DNA of 64,000 nt from Reinekea forsetii (GTDB lineage Bacteria > Pseudomonadota > Gammaproteobacteria > Pseudomonadales > Natronospirillaceae). Below the pieces are notes generated by a model, which saw only the letters and a list, made by a program, of their open reading frames with translations, did no database searches and was not told where the DNA came from. Shown here piece after piece: positions 1 to 11,075 of the stretch. Position 1 is the first letter of the stretch. Every line of letters starts with the position of its first letter. The stretch is taken from positions 341,245 to 405,244 of the forward strand of contig NZ_JAHKPH010000016.1 in assembly GCF_018860385.1 (NCBI RefSeq), given 5' to 3'. A program made the position numbers and the translations under genes.

Positions 1-1626
1 GGCATCCCCTTGGCTTTCTAAGGCGGCAATCTGTAGATCAATCAATGAAAGACCCGCACGAGATAGCCCGATTGAGAAAGTATTGTTAGACGCACCTGGT
101 GGTAATCCAACAAAGAAAGAGCTTGGCGTGCTGAGGTTGCCACCTAAATTAGGTTCTGCAGCGCCTTGCCATGTTACACCAAACTGTTCACTTGCCGAGG
201 TACGCGCTGTAACAATACGAGCTTCAATCAACAATTGTTTAACCGGGACATCAAATACTTCGATGGCTCGCCGAATGCCGCTTAAGTTAATGGCAACGTC
301 TGTCACGATCAGAGTATTGGTTCGTGTATCTACTACAACACTGCCGCGTGGCGATAAGAAGCCATTTGATAACGCTGTCGAGGTTTCTGTAGTCGAACCG
401 TCTTCATTGGTCGTTGTAGTGGTATCAGAGCCACCACTTTGCGCTTGAATGATTTGTGCAATGTCTTCGGCTTTCGCATAGTTAATCTGCACATACTCCG
501 TTCTAAGCGGCGCTAATTGTATTGTTTGCTTACGCGCTTCAAGCTCTAAACGCTCTTGCTCAGCTAATTCTGCCGCTGGCGCAACTAACAGCACGTTGCC
601 GTTTTGACGCTTGTCTAGGCCATTAGTTTTAAGTACTAAGTCTAAGGCTTGATCCCAAGGCACATTATTTAAACGAAGTGTAATAGTGCCGTTGATCGAA
701 TCAGAAGCAACTAGGTTTATGCCTACGTAGTTCGCAATAATCTGTAAAACATCACGCACTTCAATATCTTGGAAGACTAGCGAAAGCTTATCGCCGCTGT
801 ATGGGAACTTTTCTTTAAGCCGCTCTTCTTCTTCAGCCGCAGTCAATTGATTAACTTCAACGGTCATTCGGTTATCGGCTTGATAAGCTAAATAGTCATA
901 TGCGCCATCGACTTCTAAACGAATGATTGCGTGGCCATCTTCATTATAAACGTTAATAAACTGCACAGCGGTTGCGAAATCCACAACATCTAATCGGCGT
1001 CGCAGTTCAGAAGGCACTTCAAAGCTGTCTACCTGAATGTAAATATCGCCACCTTTTTCGAAGACAGAAGCATTCGCACCAGCGTTGGCAAATTCTACAA
1101 CTACTTGGCCAGCACCAGATTCAGTACGGCGGAAATCAACATTTTGAACTTCGTTACTTTTAGCAGATAAGGCCGGTGCACTTGATACTGCAGGCGTTGC
1201 CGTTGCAACAGACGTTGGCTTAGTTTTTGAGACTAAAGACTCTGCACCATCACCAATAAATATGGAGACCACATTGCCGTTAACTTCTGTTGCATAGCTC
1301 ACCAACTTTGTCAGACTAAACACAACGCGTGTACGGTCACCAGTATCTAAAATCGCTGCATTTCGAGTGTTTCCGCTGCCGATCTGTATGTATTTTTCGC
1401 CAAGTAGGCTAGAAGCACCGGCGAAATCAAGCGAAATTCGCGCTGGATCTTCGATACTATAACCAACGGGCTCTGGGGCGATACCGTCAAAGGTTAGGAC
1501 TATCTGGGTCCGGTCACCTGATAACGATAATACTTCCAAATCCGTTAAACTCGACGCAAACGCGTTCGACAGGAAGCAGATACTTACGAAAGCAAGCAGT
1601 GCTTTATAACTTTTTATAACGTTCAC
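1..1626 (-). CDS. pilQ: Type IV pilus secretin PilQ (partial, C-terminus outside window)
   Basis: Outer-membrane secretin that forms the pore for the type IV pilus. My translation of the minus strand gives an N-terminal signal peptide (hydrophobic stretch ending in SNAFA), an AMIN-like peptidoglycan-binding region in the first ~130 residues, a second AMIN-like segment, then the STN/secretin N-domains (IEVRDVLQIIANYVGINLV and NYAKAEDIAQIIQ) and the start of the secretin domain (GSVVVDTRTNTLIVTD). The gate and beta-barrel lie beyond base 1. I chose GTG at 1626 because it has a GGTGAGG Shine-Dalgarno 8 nt upstream. ATG at 1653, overlapping the pilP stop, is the alternative and would add 9 residues. 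Last gene of the pilMNOPQ operon. Confidence 0.93.
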   Translation of the reverse strand, partial: MNVIKSYKALLAFVSICFLSNAFASSLTDLEVLSLSGDRTQIVLTFDGIAPEPVGYSIEDPARISLDFAGASSLLGEKYIQIGSGNTRNAAILDTGDRTRVVFSLTKLVSYATEVNGNVVSIFIGDGAESLVSKTKPTSVATATPAVSSAPALSAKSNEVQNVDFRRTESGAGQVVVEFANAGANASVFEKGGDIYIQVDSFEVPSELRRRLDVVDFATAVQFINVYNEDGHAIIRLEVDGAYDYLAYQADNRMTVEVNQLTAAEEEERLKEKFPYSGDKLSLVFQDIEVRDVLQIIANYVGINLVASDSINGTITLRLNNVPWDQALDLVLKTNGLDKRQNGNVLLVAPAAELAEQERLELEARKQTIQLAPLRTEYVQINYAKAEDIAQIIQAQSGGSDTTTTTNEDGSTTETSTALSNGFLSPRGSVVVDTRTNTLIVTDVAINLSGIRRAIEVFDVPVKQLLIEARIVTARTSASEQFGVTWQGAAEPNLGGNLSTPSSFFVGLPPGASNNTFSIGLSRAGLSLIDLQIAALESQGDA

Positions 1627-1649
1627 TATTTTCACCTCACCACCCTTGC

Positions 1650-2198
1650 TCATTGCTCTATGCCATCGAGAACAATGGCTCTCGGGCGCTCTACCCAGTT
1701 ATCGTTCCCTGACGGGACAATTTCAATTAAATCTATTTGCGTTTCTGAAATATCGATAATGCGACCAAAATTACGCCCTAAGTAGTTGCCTACTTTTACG
1801 CGGTGCACTTCGCTTTGGCCGTCTTTCACTAAGGCCCATAACACTTCTTCTTCATCTAAACCGTTTAACGTACCCACCATAGTGATGTTCTCGATACGGA
1901 ACGTTTCTAAATACTCTTTCACCCGATCAAAATCTGGTTTCACGTTACTCTTTGGAGCCGCTCGCTCTTCTTGAATAAGTTCAATAGGACGAGGAACTTC
2001 AAAAGGAGAGCGGTTACCACTGGCCGTGTAAGAAACCAGGTCTGGTGGTATAAATTCTGGCGGCGGAGGAATAGTGCCTTTAGGCCGAGAATCTTGCTCA
2101 TTTACGTATGCTTTAAGATCGGTTAATGGATCTTGCTGAACGCAGGCTGTTAAAACAGATACAACCGCTAGTGGCAGTAATAAAGACTTTTTCATCAT
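1650..2198 (-). CDS. pilP: Type IV pilus lipoprotein PilP
   Basis: Inner-membrane lipoprotein that links the PilNO complex to the PilQ secretin. The 182-residue product begins with a lipoprotein signal (lysines, hydrophobic stretch, lipobox LTAC with the lipidated cysteine near residue 19). A proline-rich, probably flexible linker follows (IPPPPEFIPPDL), then the C-terminal beta domain (MVGTLNGLDEEEVLWALV, VKVGNYLGRNFGRI). Length and layout fit the PilP family. Its start overlaps the pilO stop by one base (TAATG), so translation of the pair is probably coupled. Confidence 0.95.
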   Translation of the reverse strand: MMKKSLLLPLAVVSVLTACVQQDPLTDLKAYVNEQDSRPKGTIPPPPEFIPPDLVSYTASGNRSPFEVPRPIELIQEERAAPKSNVKPDFDRVKEYLETFRIENITMVGTLNGLDEEEVLWALVKDGQSEVHRVKVGNYLGRNFGRIIDISETQIDLIEIVPSGNDNWVERPRAIVLDGIEQ

Positions 2199-2828
2199 TA
2201 GTCCTCCGCCTTGTAACGATACGTTTTGGCTGAAATCTGCATGGTCAGCGGTGCAGCTGCCTCATCACTTGCTGAACTTCGCGACAGTGTCGTTATGTTA
2301 AAATCATGGAGCGTCACAATTCTGGGAATCGCGGCCATTGCACTCACAAAGTTACCCATTTCATGGTAAGAGCCGCGCACAGTAATATTTATGGGCGTTT
2401 CGATATAAAACTCTCGACTTTGCTCGCTTTGAGGTGTGATTTTATCAATCTCTAAACCACTTTGCGTACCCGTTGTGCTTATATCATCCAGTAAGCCCGG
2501 CATTTCTGTTTCATCAGGAAGCTGAGACAAAAGTGCACCGAAGGTTTCTTCCATCTCGGCTAGTTGCTCTTTAAATGCATCCAAGTTTGCAACGCGGAAC
2601 GATTTAGTACGGTATTGCTCTTTAAGACCTTGCTCTTTGCCTTGTTCACGAACAAAACGCTCTTGCGAGCCTTTAACAGCAAACCAGTAAAAACCAAATA
2701 CAATTAACACGGCCACTAACAATAACGCCGTCATTCGAACAACCAAGGGCCAAGACCCAATGTTATTGAAATCTGGGTTTTCGTAATCGAATTCTTTAAA
2801 TCCTTCGAAAAAGCTTTTTGCACTCATA

Positions 2829-2836
<8 letters not shown>
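2198..2836 (-). CDS. pilO: Type IV pilus inner-membrane protein PilO
   Basis: Component of the inner-membrane alignment complex PilMNOP. The 212-residue protein has a short cytoplasmic N-terminus containing the FDYENPDFNNIGSWPL motif region, one transmembrane helix at about residues 30-52, a coiled-coil segment (about 55-100, rich in Glu, Gln and Lys), and a ferredoxin-like periplasmic domain (MPGLLDDISTTGTQSGLEI, VRGSYHEMGNFVSAMAAI) typical of PilO. The start overlaps the end of pilN by 8 bp, which supports one cotranscribed and translationally coupled unit. Confidence 0.95.
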
Positions 2837-4470
<1,634 letters not shown>

Positions 4471-4568
4471 TCAACAACACGTACTTACGAACGTTTCTTA
4501 GTTTTTACATTAACTATTACATAACACAATAGACCAATCCGCAATGTATAAAAAGGACAAATTCTGCT

Positions 4569-4574
4569 TATAAT
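4569..4574 (+). promoter_or_regulatory. Candidate -10 box for mrcA
   Basis: A perfect TATAAT lies in the divergent pilM-mrcA spacer, 52 bp before the chosen mrcA start. No good -35 hexamer is visible at 16-18 bp. If this box is used, transcription begins near 4581, which rules out the more upstream in-frame ATG at 4573. Confidence 0.4.
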
Positions 4575-4626
4575 GGGGGGCTTTTATCTAAAACGTGACG
4601 TAACTCCTTATTTTGATTGGAAAAAC

Positions 4627-7146
4627 ATGAAATTTTTGACTAAAACAATACGACTATTTATTTGGTCACTCTTTGCTGGAATTTGTGGCTTAGTTCTCAT
4701 TTCTGCCAGTATGTACCTATATTTATCCCCCGCTTTGCCCGATGTTCAGAAGCTTAGAGACTTTAAATTACAAACTCCAATGCGTATTTTGAGCGCGGAC
4801 AACAAATTAATTGCCGAATACGGAGAACAACGTCGAGCACCTTTAAATTACGATCAAATTCCCATTCGGTTTGTCCAAGCACTCATCGCAATCGAAGATA
4901 AGCGGTTTGAGCAACATGCCGGAGTCGACCCTGTACGCTTTACTCGAGTGGTCCTCGACGTCTTAATAACTGGCGATAAAGAAGGCGCCGGCGGCTCAAC
5001 GCTCACACAGCAAGTCGCTAGAAATTATTTTTTAACTCAGCAAAAAACCTTTACTCGTAAGTTCACAGAGATATTGCTGGCGTTAAAAATGGAAAGTGAG
5101 CTGACTAAAGCTGACATTTTTGAGCTTTATATCAATAAACACTTTTTAGGGTATCGCTCTTACGGAATTCAAGCCGCGGCTAATGTGTACTATGGCAAAG
5201 ACATCAATGATTTAACCTTAGCTCAACTGGCAATGATTGCGGGTCTGCATCAAGCGCCTTCATCGGCAAACCCAATTGCAAATAAAGAGCGTGCAAAGAA
5301 GCGCAGAAATACGGTGCTTTCGGCTATGTACACAAACGGTTTTATCACGACAGCCGAATACGAGCTGGCTAAAGCCGAACCCATTACGGCTAAATATCAT
5401 GGCAATAACCCCGACTTTGAAGCTTGGTATTTAGCTGAAATGGTCCGCGCGGAAATGCTAGAACGTTATGGAGAAGACGCCTATAACGATGGTTACACTG
5501 TATACACAACCATAAACAGCGAACTTCAGGTCGCCGCTAATCGTGGTGTGAGTAAAACGTTGGTGAGCTATAGCCGTCGTCATGGTTATTTAGGCCCCGA
5601 GTCTTCTCCTGAAAATGAAGACTTTGATATCGAAACTGATAAAGAATCGCGCTTAACGGTGCTCAATAAGACGCCGGAATATGGCGGTTTAATCCCCGCT
5701 CTCGTATTAGAAAGCGGCCCAGATGGCTTGGTTGTTCAGCCTAAAGGCTACGATACAGCAATCGCTTTAGACCTTGAATCCATTCAATGGGCAAGAGAAA
5801 GGATAAAAGTTGACGAATTTGGCCCTGCCATTACTGATGGGACTCAAGTTGCCAACCCAGGAGATATTGTTCGGCTGGAGGGAGGCAGCGATGGATTCTT
5901 ACTCGCCCAAATTCCAAACGCTCAAGGAGCACTTGTCGCACTTTCACCGACCGATGGCAGAGTACAAGCCCTTGTCGGCGGCTTTGACTACAGCCTTAAT
6001 AAGTACAACCGAGTCACACAATCGGCACGCCAAGCAGGGTCTACCTTTAAGCCGTTTGTTTACAGCGCGGCTTTAGATAAGGGCTACACACCTGCAACCA
6101 TCGTTAACGATGCTCCTATTGTAAGAGCCGACTCGGCTCAAGAAGATGTATGGCGACCGAAAAACTCTGGAGACAGATACCTCGGTCCTATTCCGATGCG
6201 CCAAGCACTTTACCAGTCTCGCAATTTATCAGGCATTCGAATTCTAGATGACATTGGCGTGTCTTATGCTCGAAACTACGCAACACGATTTGGCTTTGCG
6301 AAGGAAACGCTGGCCAATGATATGACCTTGATTCTAGGCAGTACAGCCATGCCACCTATGCAGATTGCACAAGGCTACGCGGTATTTGCGAATGGCGGCT
6401 ATTTAGTGGAACCTTACTTCATTGATCGCATAGAAGATTTAAATGGCAATATTATTTTTGAAGCAAACCCAACGATTGTTTGCCGCGGTTGTCCTGAGGC
6501 GTCGGAAAGCTTCGAAGAAGAGCCCGAGGCACCTGAAAGTGCAGAAGCTATAAACATAACGCCTCTAGAGCTGAATGTAGATGGCGAAGAAGCCACAAAA
6601 AATACCTTAGCGAAACGTTATGCACCCCAAGTATTATCGCCGCAAACGGCATTTTTAGTAGATTCGATGCTTAAGGACGTCATCACCAAAGGAACCGGCC
6701 GTGCGGCTTATAGAGCGATTCCTCGCAACGATTTAGCCGGTAAAACGGGCACCACAAACGATGCCGTCGACGCTTGGTTTACAGGATACAACGGCGATAT
6801 AGTCGCCGCTACCTGGGTAGGATACGACAGCAATGTTTCCTTAGGCTACAATGAGTTTGGGGGTAAAGCAGCCTTACCTGGTTGGATTGAGTTCATGGAA
6901 ACGGCTTTAAAAAATAAGCCATTGAACAACCTCCCACAACCCGTCGGTATTACCCAAGTTCGCATCGACCCTAAAACTGGCTTGCTTGCTACGCCAAGTA
7001 CACCGGACGCACGTTTTGAGTACTTTAAAGAAGGCAGCGTTCCTACGGAGTATACTAATTCTAACGTAACAATTGATTTCAGTGCCGAAGAAGCACCACC
7101 GGAGGCACAAGAAGACCTCGACAGCGCTGTCGAGTCACTGTTCTAA
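4627..7146 (+). CDS. mrcA: Penicillin-binding protein 1A (bifunctional peptidoglycan synthase)
   Basis: Class A PBP that polymerises lipid II and crosslinks peptidoglycan at the inner membrane. The 839-residue product has an N-terminal membrane anchor, then a family 51 glycosyltransferase domain (catalytic Glu in EDKRFEQHAGVDP near residue 90, GGSTLTQQVARN), an OB-like linker (about 310-420) and a transpeptidase domain with SxxK serine at residue 472 (STFK), an SRN motif about 65 residues later, and KTGTT near residue 706. I chose ATG 4627, which has GGA 5 nt upstream and leads directly into the membrane anchor; ATG 4573 would add 18 hydrophilic residues and overlaps a TATAAT box. Divergent from pilM. 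Confidence 0.96.
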   Translation: MKFLTKTIRLFIWSLFAGICGLVLISASMYLYLSPALPDVQKLRDFKLQTPMRILSADNKLIAEYGEQRRAPLNYDQIPIRFVQALIAIEDKRFEQHAGVDPVRFTRVVLDVLITGDKEGAGGSTLTQQVARNYFLTQQKTFTRKFTEILLALKMESELTKADIFELYINKHFLGYRSYGIQAAANVYYGKDINDLTLAQLAMIAGLHQAPSSANPIANKERAKKRRNTVLSAMYTNGFITTAEYELAKAEPITAKYHGNNPDFEAWYLAEMVRAEMLERYGEDAYNDGYTVYTTINSELQVAANRGVSKTLVSYSRRHGYLGPESSPENEDFDIETDKESRLTVLNKTPEYGGLIPALVLESGPDGLVVQPKGYDTAIALDLESIQWARERIKVDEFGPAITDGTQVANPGDIVRLEGGSDGFLLAQIPNAQGALVALSPTDGRVQALVGGFDYSLNKYNRVTQSARQAGSTFKPFVYSAALDKGYTPATIVNDAPIVRADSAQEDVWRPKNSGDRYLGPIPMRQALYQSRNLSGIRILDDIGVSYARNYATRFGFAKETLANDMTLILGSTAMPPMQIAQGYAVFANGGYLVEPYFIDRIEDLNGNIIFEANPTIVCRGCPEASESFEEEPEAPESAEAINITPLELNVDGEEATKNTLAKRYAPQVLSPQTAFLVDSMLKDVITKGTGRAAYRAIPRNDLAGKTGTTNDAVDAWFTGYNGDIVAATWVGYDSNVSLGYNEFGGKAALPGWIEFMETALKNKPLNNLPQPVGITQVRIDPKTGLLATPSTPDARFEYFKEGSVPTEYTNSNVTIDFSAEEAPPEAQEDLDSAVESLF

Positions 7147-7153
7147 TTGTTAA

Positions 7154-7175
7154 GAGAGCGCCATTAGGCGCTCTC
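7154..7175. terminator. Perfect 9-bp hairpin between convergent genes
   Basis: GAGAGCGCC and GGCGCTCTC pair perfectly around an ATTA loop just after the mrcA stop. There is no long T tract on either side, so it is a weak terminator or an mRNA-end stabiliser shared by mrcA and the convergent cyclase gene. Confidence 0.6.
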
Positions 7176-7195
7176 AAGTTACTCTATATTGAAGC

Positions 7196-8986
7196 CTACT
7201 CAGATACTTTATTACGGCCACTGTTTTTTGATCGATATAAAGCTTCATCAGCTTTAAGAATGACAGTATTGAGAGGCTCCGAAGAAGCCAAATTAAGTTC
7301 GGCAACGCCAAAACTGGCGGTAATTTTTATTTCAGTATCACCTTTACTAAATGCGATTGACTCTTCAAGCGTTACCCTGAGCGACTCCGCAATTTCTTTA
7401 GCTTTGTCGATCATGGCTCCAGGCAGAATAATTAAAAACTCCTCTCCGCCAAAACGGCACTTAAAATCGGAAGCTCGCAATGAGTAACCATGAATAAGCG
7501 ACGCTACAAATACCAAAATTTCGTCACCGACATCATGCCCATAGGTATCATTTACACTTTTAAAGTGATCAATATCAAACATAATGACACTGGTCACTTT
7601 AGGCAGTGTACTTCCTTCATGTTCAAAGGCTTCAATCCACTCAGTGAGAGCCAGTCTATTTGCAAGCCCCGTCAAAAAATCGAGATGGCTCTCCATTAGC
7701 GCTTTGGAATGCGCGCGCTGAAGAGTTAATTTTTCCTGCTTTAACACAATGGATGCTTCACGGCTTTCTTTCAGCTGCAACCCTACCAGCTGGGCTTGGA
7801 AAAATAGGAACACATAAAAAACATATTCAACAACATAAACATTGTGCAGTGCATTTTTAGAGGCAATAACATCGTTAACGGCACCTACACCTAAAATGAG
7901 CGCACTCGATAATATTAGCCAAGCAAAGCGCCGCTTTTGCCTTATGCCAATTATAATGACGAGTAAAATAGCGCCACACCAAAAACCTAGGTAAGCCAAA
8001 TAGTAATTTAACAAAGAGGAAACTAATGGTGCCGGCATGATAATCGTGGCAATGGTGCCGATTGCCGCCGAGCCAAACGCTCCCCAAACTATGCGCTTCG
8101 GTACTAGCTTTGGCATTAAAAAACATAAAAACCCAAAGTAAGACACTGACATATAGAGCACGCTGAGATACTCAGCCTTAATGCTAATCTCATAATGCCT
8201 CATTGATATAGGCTGAATGAATATTTCCAACAAACCGGCAGTGCTTACCCCTCGTAGCAGGGCTGAAAAGCAGACAAATGCTAACAACAACGCCGTTAAA
8301 TTCTCTCGAGAATAAAAGAATTGAACTAAATAGTGGAAAATCATGATTAGTAGCCCACCTGATAGTAGGCTTCGAATAATCATGTTTTGGTGTACTTCGC
8401 GCTGCAAAATATCTGAACGCTGTATAGCAATGGGTTGTCGAATACCTCCCGCGTGCATATTTGCCTTAGTAACATGAATAACAAGTAGACCGTTTGAGGA
8501 GGCTGGGAAATGATGGATTTGCCCTTTCAATCCAGCATGTTGACCATTGCTCAAATCACCGGCTTGTCCAATAATTTGAGGTTTGTTAGAGGCATTCGGC
8601 AGCCAAAAAATTTTATAAGCACCGGCAATAAATGAAGCGTACAAACTGATTGGATCTTCTATATTCTCAGTAAATGAAAGCGGTATGGCATAAGTCGCTC
8701 GCCCATGTTGATATCTCTGCTCTGTTAATTTAGCCACCTCATCGTTCCAAGAACTAGGCACGGTTATGGTGCTAAATTTGCCTTCGGAAAAAGCTAATGA
8801 GATTTCATTTACCGGCAAGTGCTCGCCAAATAGAAACGCCCACTGACTGTTTAAATTTACACGTTGGCCTTGCTTTAATAATTCACCATCCACAGCAAAA
8901 ACCTCAACCTTTTCAGCAGGTTGCGCCAAGCCACTCAGCGACAGCAGCACCAACAATATAAAACCAAACCGGAATATCCGTATCAC
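7196..8986 (-). CDS. 7TM-DISM receptor with diguanylate cyclase (GGDEF) domain, copy 1
   Basis: Predicted membrane sensor that makes cyclic di-GMP. The 596-residue protein has a signal peptide, an extracytoplasmic beta-rich ligand-binding domain (about 30-190, with VPSSWN and HGRATYAI as in 7TMR-DISM extracellular domains), about seven transmembrane helices (about 200-395), a short coiled coil (LKQEKLTLQRAHSKAL) and a C-terminal GGDEF domain. The catalytic motif is GGEEF, and an RxxD inhibitory site (RASD) sits five residues before it, so product inhibition is expected. A close paralogue lies immediately upstream at 9076-10905. The ligand is unknown. Confidence 0.9.
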   Translation of the reverse strand: MIRIFRFGFILLVLLSLSGLAQPAEKVEVFAVDGELLKQGQRVNLNSQWAFLFGEHLPVNEISLAFSEGKFSTITVPSSWNDEVAKLTEQRYQHGRATYAIPLSFTENIEDPISLYASFIAGAYKIFWLPNASNKPQIIGQAGDLSNGQHAGLKGQIHHFPASSNGLLVIHVTKANMHAGGIRQPIAIQRSDILQREVHQNMIIRSLLSGGLLIMIFHYLVQFFYSRENLTALLLAFVCFSALLRGVSTAGLLEIFIQPISMRHYEISIKAEYLSVLYMSVSYFGFLCFLMPKLVPKRIVWGAFGSAAIGTIATIIMPAPLVSSLLNYYLAYLGFWCGAILLVIIIGIRQKRRFAWLILSSALILGVGAVNDVIASKNALHNVYVVEYVFYVFLFFQAQLVGLQLKESREASIVLKQEKLTLQRAHSKALMESHLDFLTGLANRLALTEWIEAFEHEGSTLPKVTSVIMFDIDHFKSVNDTYGHDVGDEILVFVASLIHGYSLRASDFKCRFGGEEFLIILPGAMIDKAKEIAESLRVTLEESIAFSKGDTEIKITASFGVAELNLASSEPLNTVILKADEALYRSKNSGRNKVSE

Positions 8987-9075
8987 ACCTATTGACTACT
9001 TTTAAAAATGATCAGTTAAAGAATAGCTCAACTTTAATGAAGGTGCGAGAAGCACCAAAGTTGATTTAATAGTAG

Positions 9076-10905
9076 CTATAATGAAACTCGATTTCGTCCA
9101 GATTCTTTTGCCCGATATAAAGCCTGGTCGGCCTCAGAAATAACCTCTTTTAGCCCTTTACCAGCATGTTTATCTTGTACCGATACACCAAAACTTGCCG
9201 TAATTTGAATTGATAAGCCGTTATTTTGATAGGCGGCATACTTTTCTAAAGCTTGGCGCATAGACTCCGCAACCACCTCCGTTCGTTCTATCGTTGCTCC
9301 TGGCAACAACACCAAAAATTCTTCACCGCCATAACGGCACTTAAAATCTTCGGAACGTAATTGAAACCCGTGCAGCAATGAAGCCACATAAATCAAGATT
9401 TCATCACCAACGTCGTGGCCATGATTATCATTAATTTTTTTAAAGTGATCTATATCTAACATGATGACGCCCACAAACTGAAATTTACCGATGCTTTCTT
9501 GATCTAACTGCTTTATTTTTTCAGTGCAAGCGAGTCGATTATTCAAACCAGTTAAATGGTCTAATTGGCTTGCCATAAGGGCTTTCACGTGTTCTTTTTG
9601 TAATTTAAGTTTTTCATCATTTAATCGATGAGCTTGAGACATACTTTCACGCAATTGCTGTCCAACAATCAACGCTTGCATAAATAAAAATATAAAGAAA
9701 ACATAGGACGAAACAAAAGAATTGTAGGTAGCACTGTGAGAGGCAACAATATCATTAACTGCGCCAGCTAGTACGACAAGAACACTCAATAATATCTGTT
9801 TTGAAAACTTGAGCCTTCTTCGAATTGCTAAAGCCACTACCGATAAATTTATAACCGCCCAAAGCCCCAGAATCAATTGGTAGAACACCAAACTCCTAGT
9901 CATGACTTCCGTGGGCAACAACACGGTGACTAAAACGCCATACAAACCAAACAACACCGCATGACGAATAAACCGAGTTGCTGACAGACTTCTAAACAGG
10001 GAGCTTATGAATATAAAGTAAGATATCGGTATTAAAAAGACCGTTATATATTCCGTCTTAATGGATACAATCAAATACTGATCTATAAAACCTTGAATTA
10101 ATAGATCAAAATAACCAGAAGTCACCATACTACGCAGTGCTGCTATAAAACATAAAATAGATAAATACAATGCACTGGTATTATCGGGAGAGTATCGATA
10201 TTGAATTAAATAATGAATGCAAAGTACAAGCATACTGCCTATTAGCAGGCTAGTGACAAAAACATTTAGTACGTTTGCTTTCAAGAAAACATCACTTCGT
10301 TGCAACCGAACTGGGTGCCTTACTCCACCTTTAAACATGTTAGTTTTAGAGACGTGTATGATTAACGTACCTTGTTGCTGCGCGGGTAAATTAAAAAAAT
10401 CGATGCCCTTTTCTACTTTCTGCCCATTGATCGACTCTCCAGCTGCACCAACACTGAACGCTTCGGTTGCGCCTTCTTCTAGCCAATAAATACGATAGGT
10501 ACTGGTTATTAAACCCGCCTCTACTATGACTGAAAAATCTACAGGAGATGAAAAAGAGATAGGTAATACATAGGTAGCCTTACCATGTTGATTCGGCTCA
10601 TCAGTCAGTCGCTTTACCTTTTCATTCCAAGTACTAGGGACATTGATAGTATCAAGCGCTTGCTGTTTTAATTTTAAAGGAACATCTTCAGGCTTAATGT
10701 GCTCTCCAAACTTAAACCACCACTCACCATTTAATTCAATTGCTTCGCCATTTCTTAATGCTTGAGTATCAATTTCAGCACGTAAACGACTCTCTTCTAC
10801 CCAATTAGCAGAAGACAAACTGCTCAAAAATAAGCAAAATATGACCAAATATCGACACCTTAAAGTGCCACAATGCTTCAAATCGAGAATCCAAACCCTG
10901 TTCAC
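9076..10905 (-). CDS. 7TM-DISM receptor with diguanylate cyclase (GGDEF) domain, copy 2
   Basis: Paralogue of the 7196-8986 gene with the same architecture over 609 residues: hydrophobic leader, extracytoplasmic domain with VPSTWN and HGKATYVL, seven predicted transmembrane helices, coiled-coil linker and GGDEF domain. The active site is GGEEF, with inhibitory-site RSED five residues upstream. The two copies align along their whole length but are clearly diverged, so the duplication is not recent. The start at 10905 gives a long n-region before the hydrophobic leader, so the true start may lie slightly downstream. The 90-bp gap between copies suggests cotranscription. Confidence 0.88.
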   Translation of the reverse strand: MNRVWILDLKHCGTLRCRYLVIFCLFLSSLSSANWVEESRLRAEIDTQALRNGEAIELNGEWWFKFGEHIKPEDVPLKLKQQALDTINVPSTWNEKVKRLTDEPNQHGKATYVLPISFSSPVDFSVIVEAGLITSTYRIYWLEEGATEAFSVGAAGESINGQKVEKGIDFFNLPAQQQGTLIIHVSKTNMFKGGVRHPVRLQRSDVFLKANVLNVFVTSLLIGSMLVLCIHYLIQYRYSPDNTSALYLSILCFIAALRSMVTSGYFDLLIQGFIDQYLIVSIKTEYITVFLIPISYFIFISSLFRSLSATRFIRHAVLFGLYGVLVTVLLPTEVMTRSLVFYQLILGLWAVINLSVVALAIRRRLKFSKQILLSVLVVLAGAVNDIVASHSATYNSFVSSYVFFIFLFMQALIVGQQLRESMSQAHRLNDEKLKLQKEHVKALMASQLDHLTGLNNRLACTEKIKQLDQESIGKFQFVGVIMLDIDHFKKINDNHGHDVGDEILIYVASLLHGFQLRSEDFKCRYGGEEFLVLLPGATIERTEVVAESMRQALEKYAAYQNNGLSIQITASFGVSVQDKHAGKGLKEVISEADQALYRAKESGRNRVSL

Positions 10906-11031
10906 ATGCCTTAAGCATAGTCCAGAATGCCTAATATTGCTTTAGTGGTACAAGGAAGAAACGGGTCAAAAATTTAGTTTATTGGTTGATATGTTTAACA
11001 GTTTAGACACGCCCATTACTTTATTTAACCC

Positions 11032-11060
11032 AAAAAAAAGCCCGCTAATGCGGGCTTTTT
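11032..11060 (-). terminator. Intrinsic terminator of pnp
   Basis: GCCCGC and GCGGGC pair around a 4-nt loop, flanked by A and T tracts that extend the stem and give a run of U on the minus strand 16 bp after the pnp stop. Confidence 0.9.
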
Positions 11061-11075
11061 ATAAGAAGTAAAGAC

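Noticed and set aside
83..448. Plus-strand frame of 121 codons at the left edge
   Set aside because: It is the antisense shadow of pilQ, whose minus-strand translation shows clear secretin domains.
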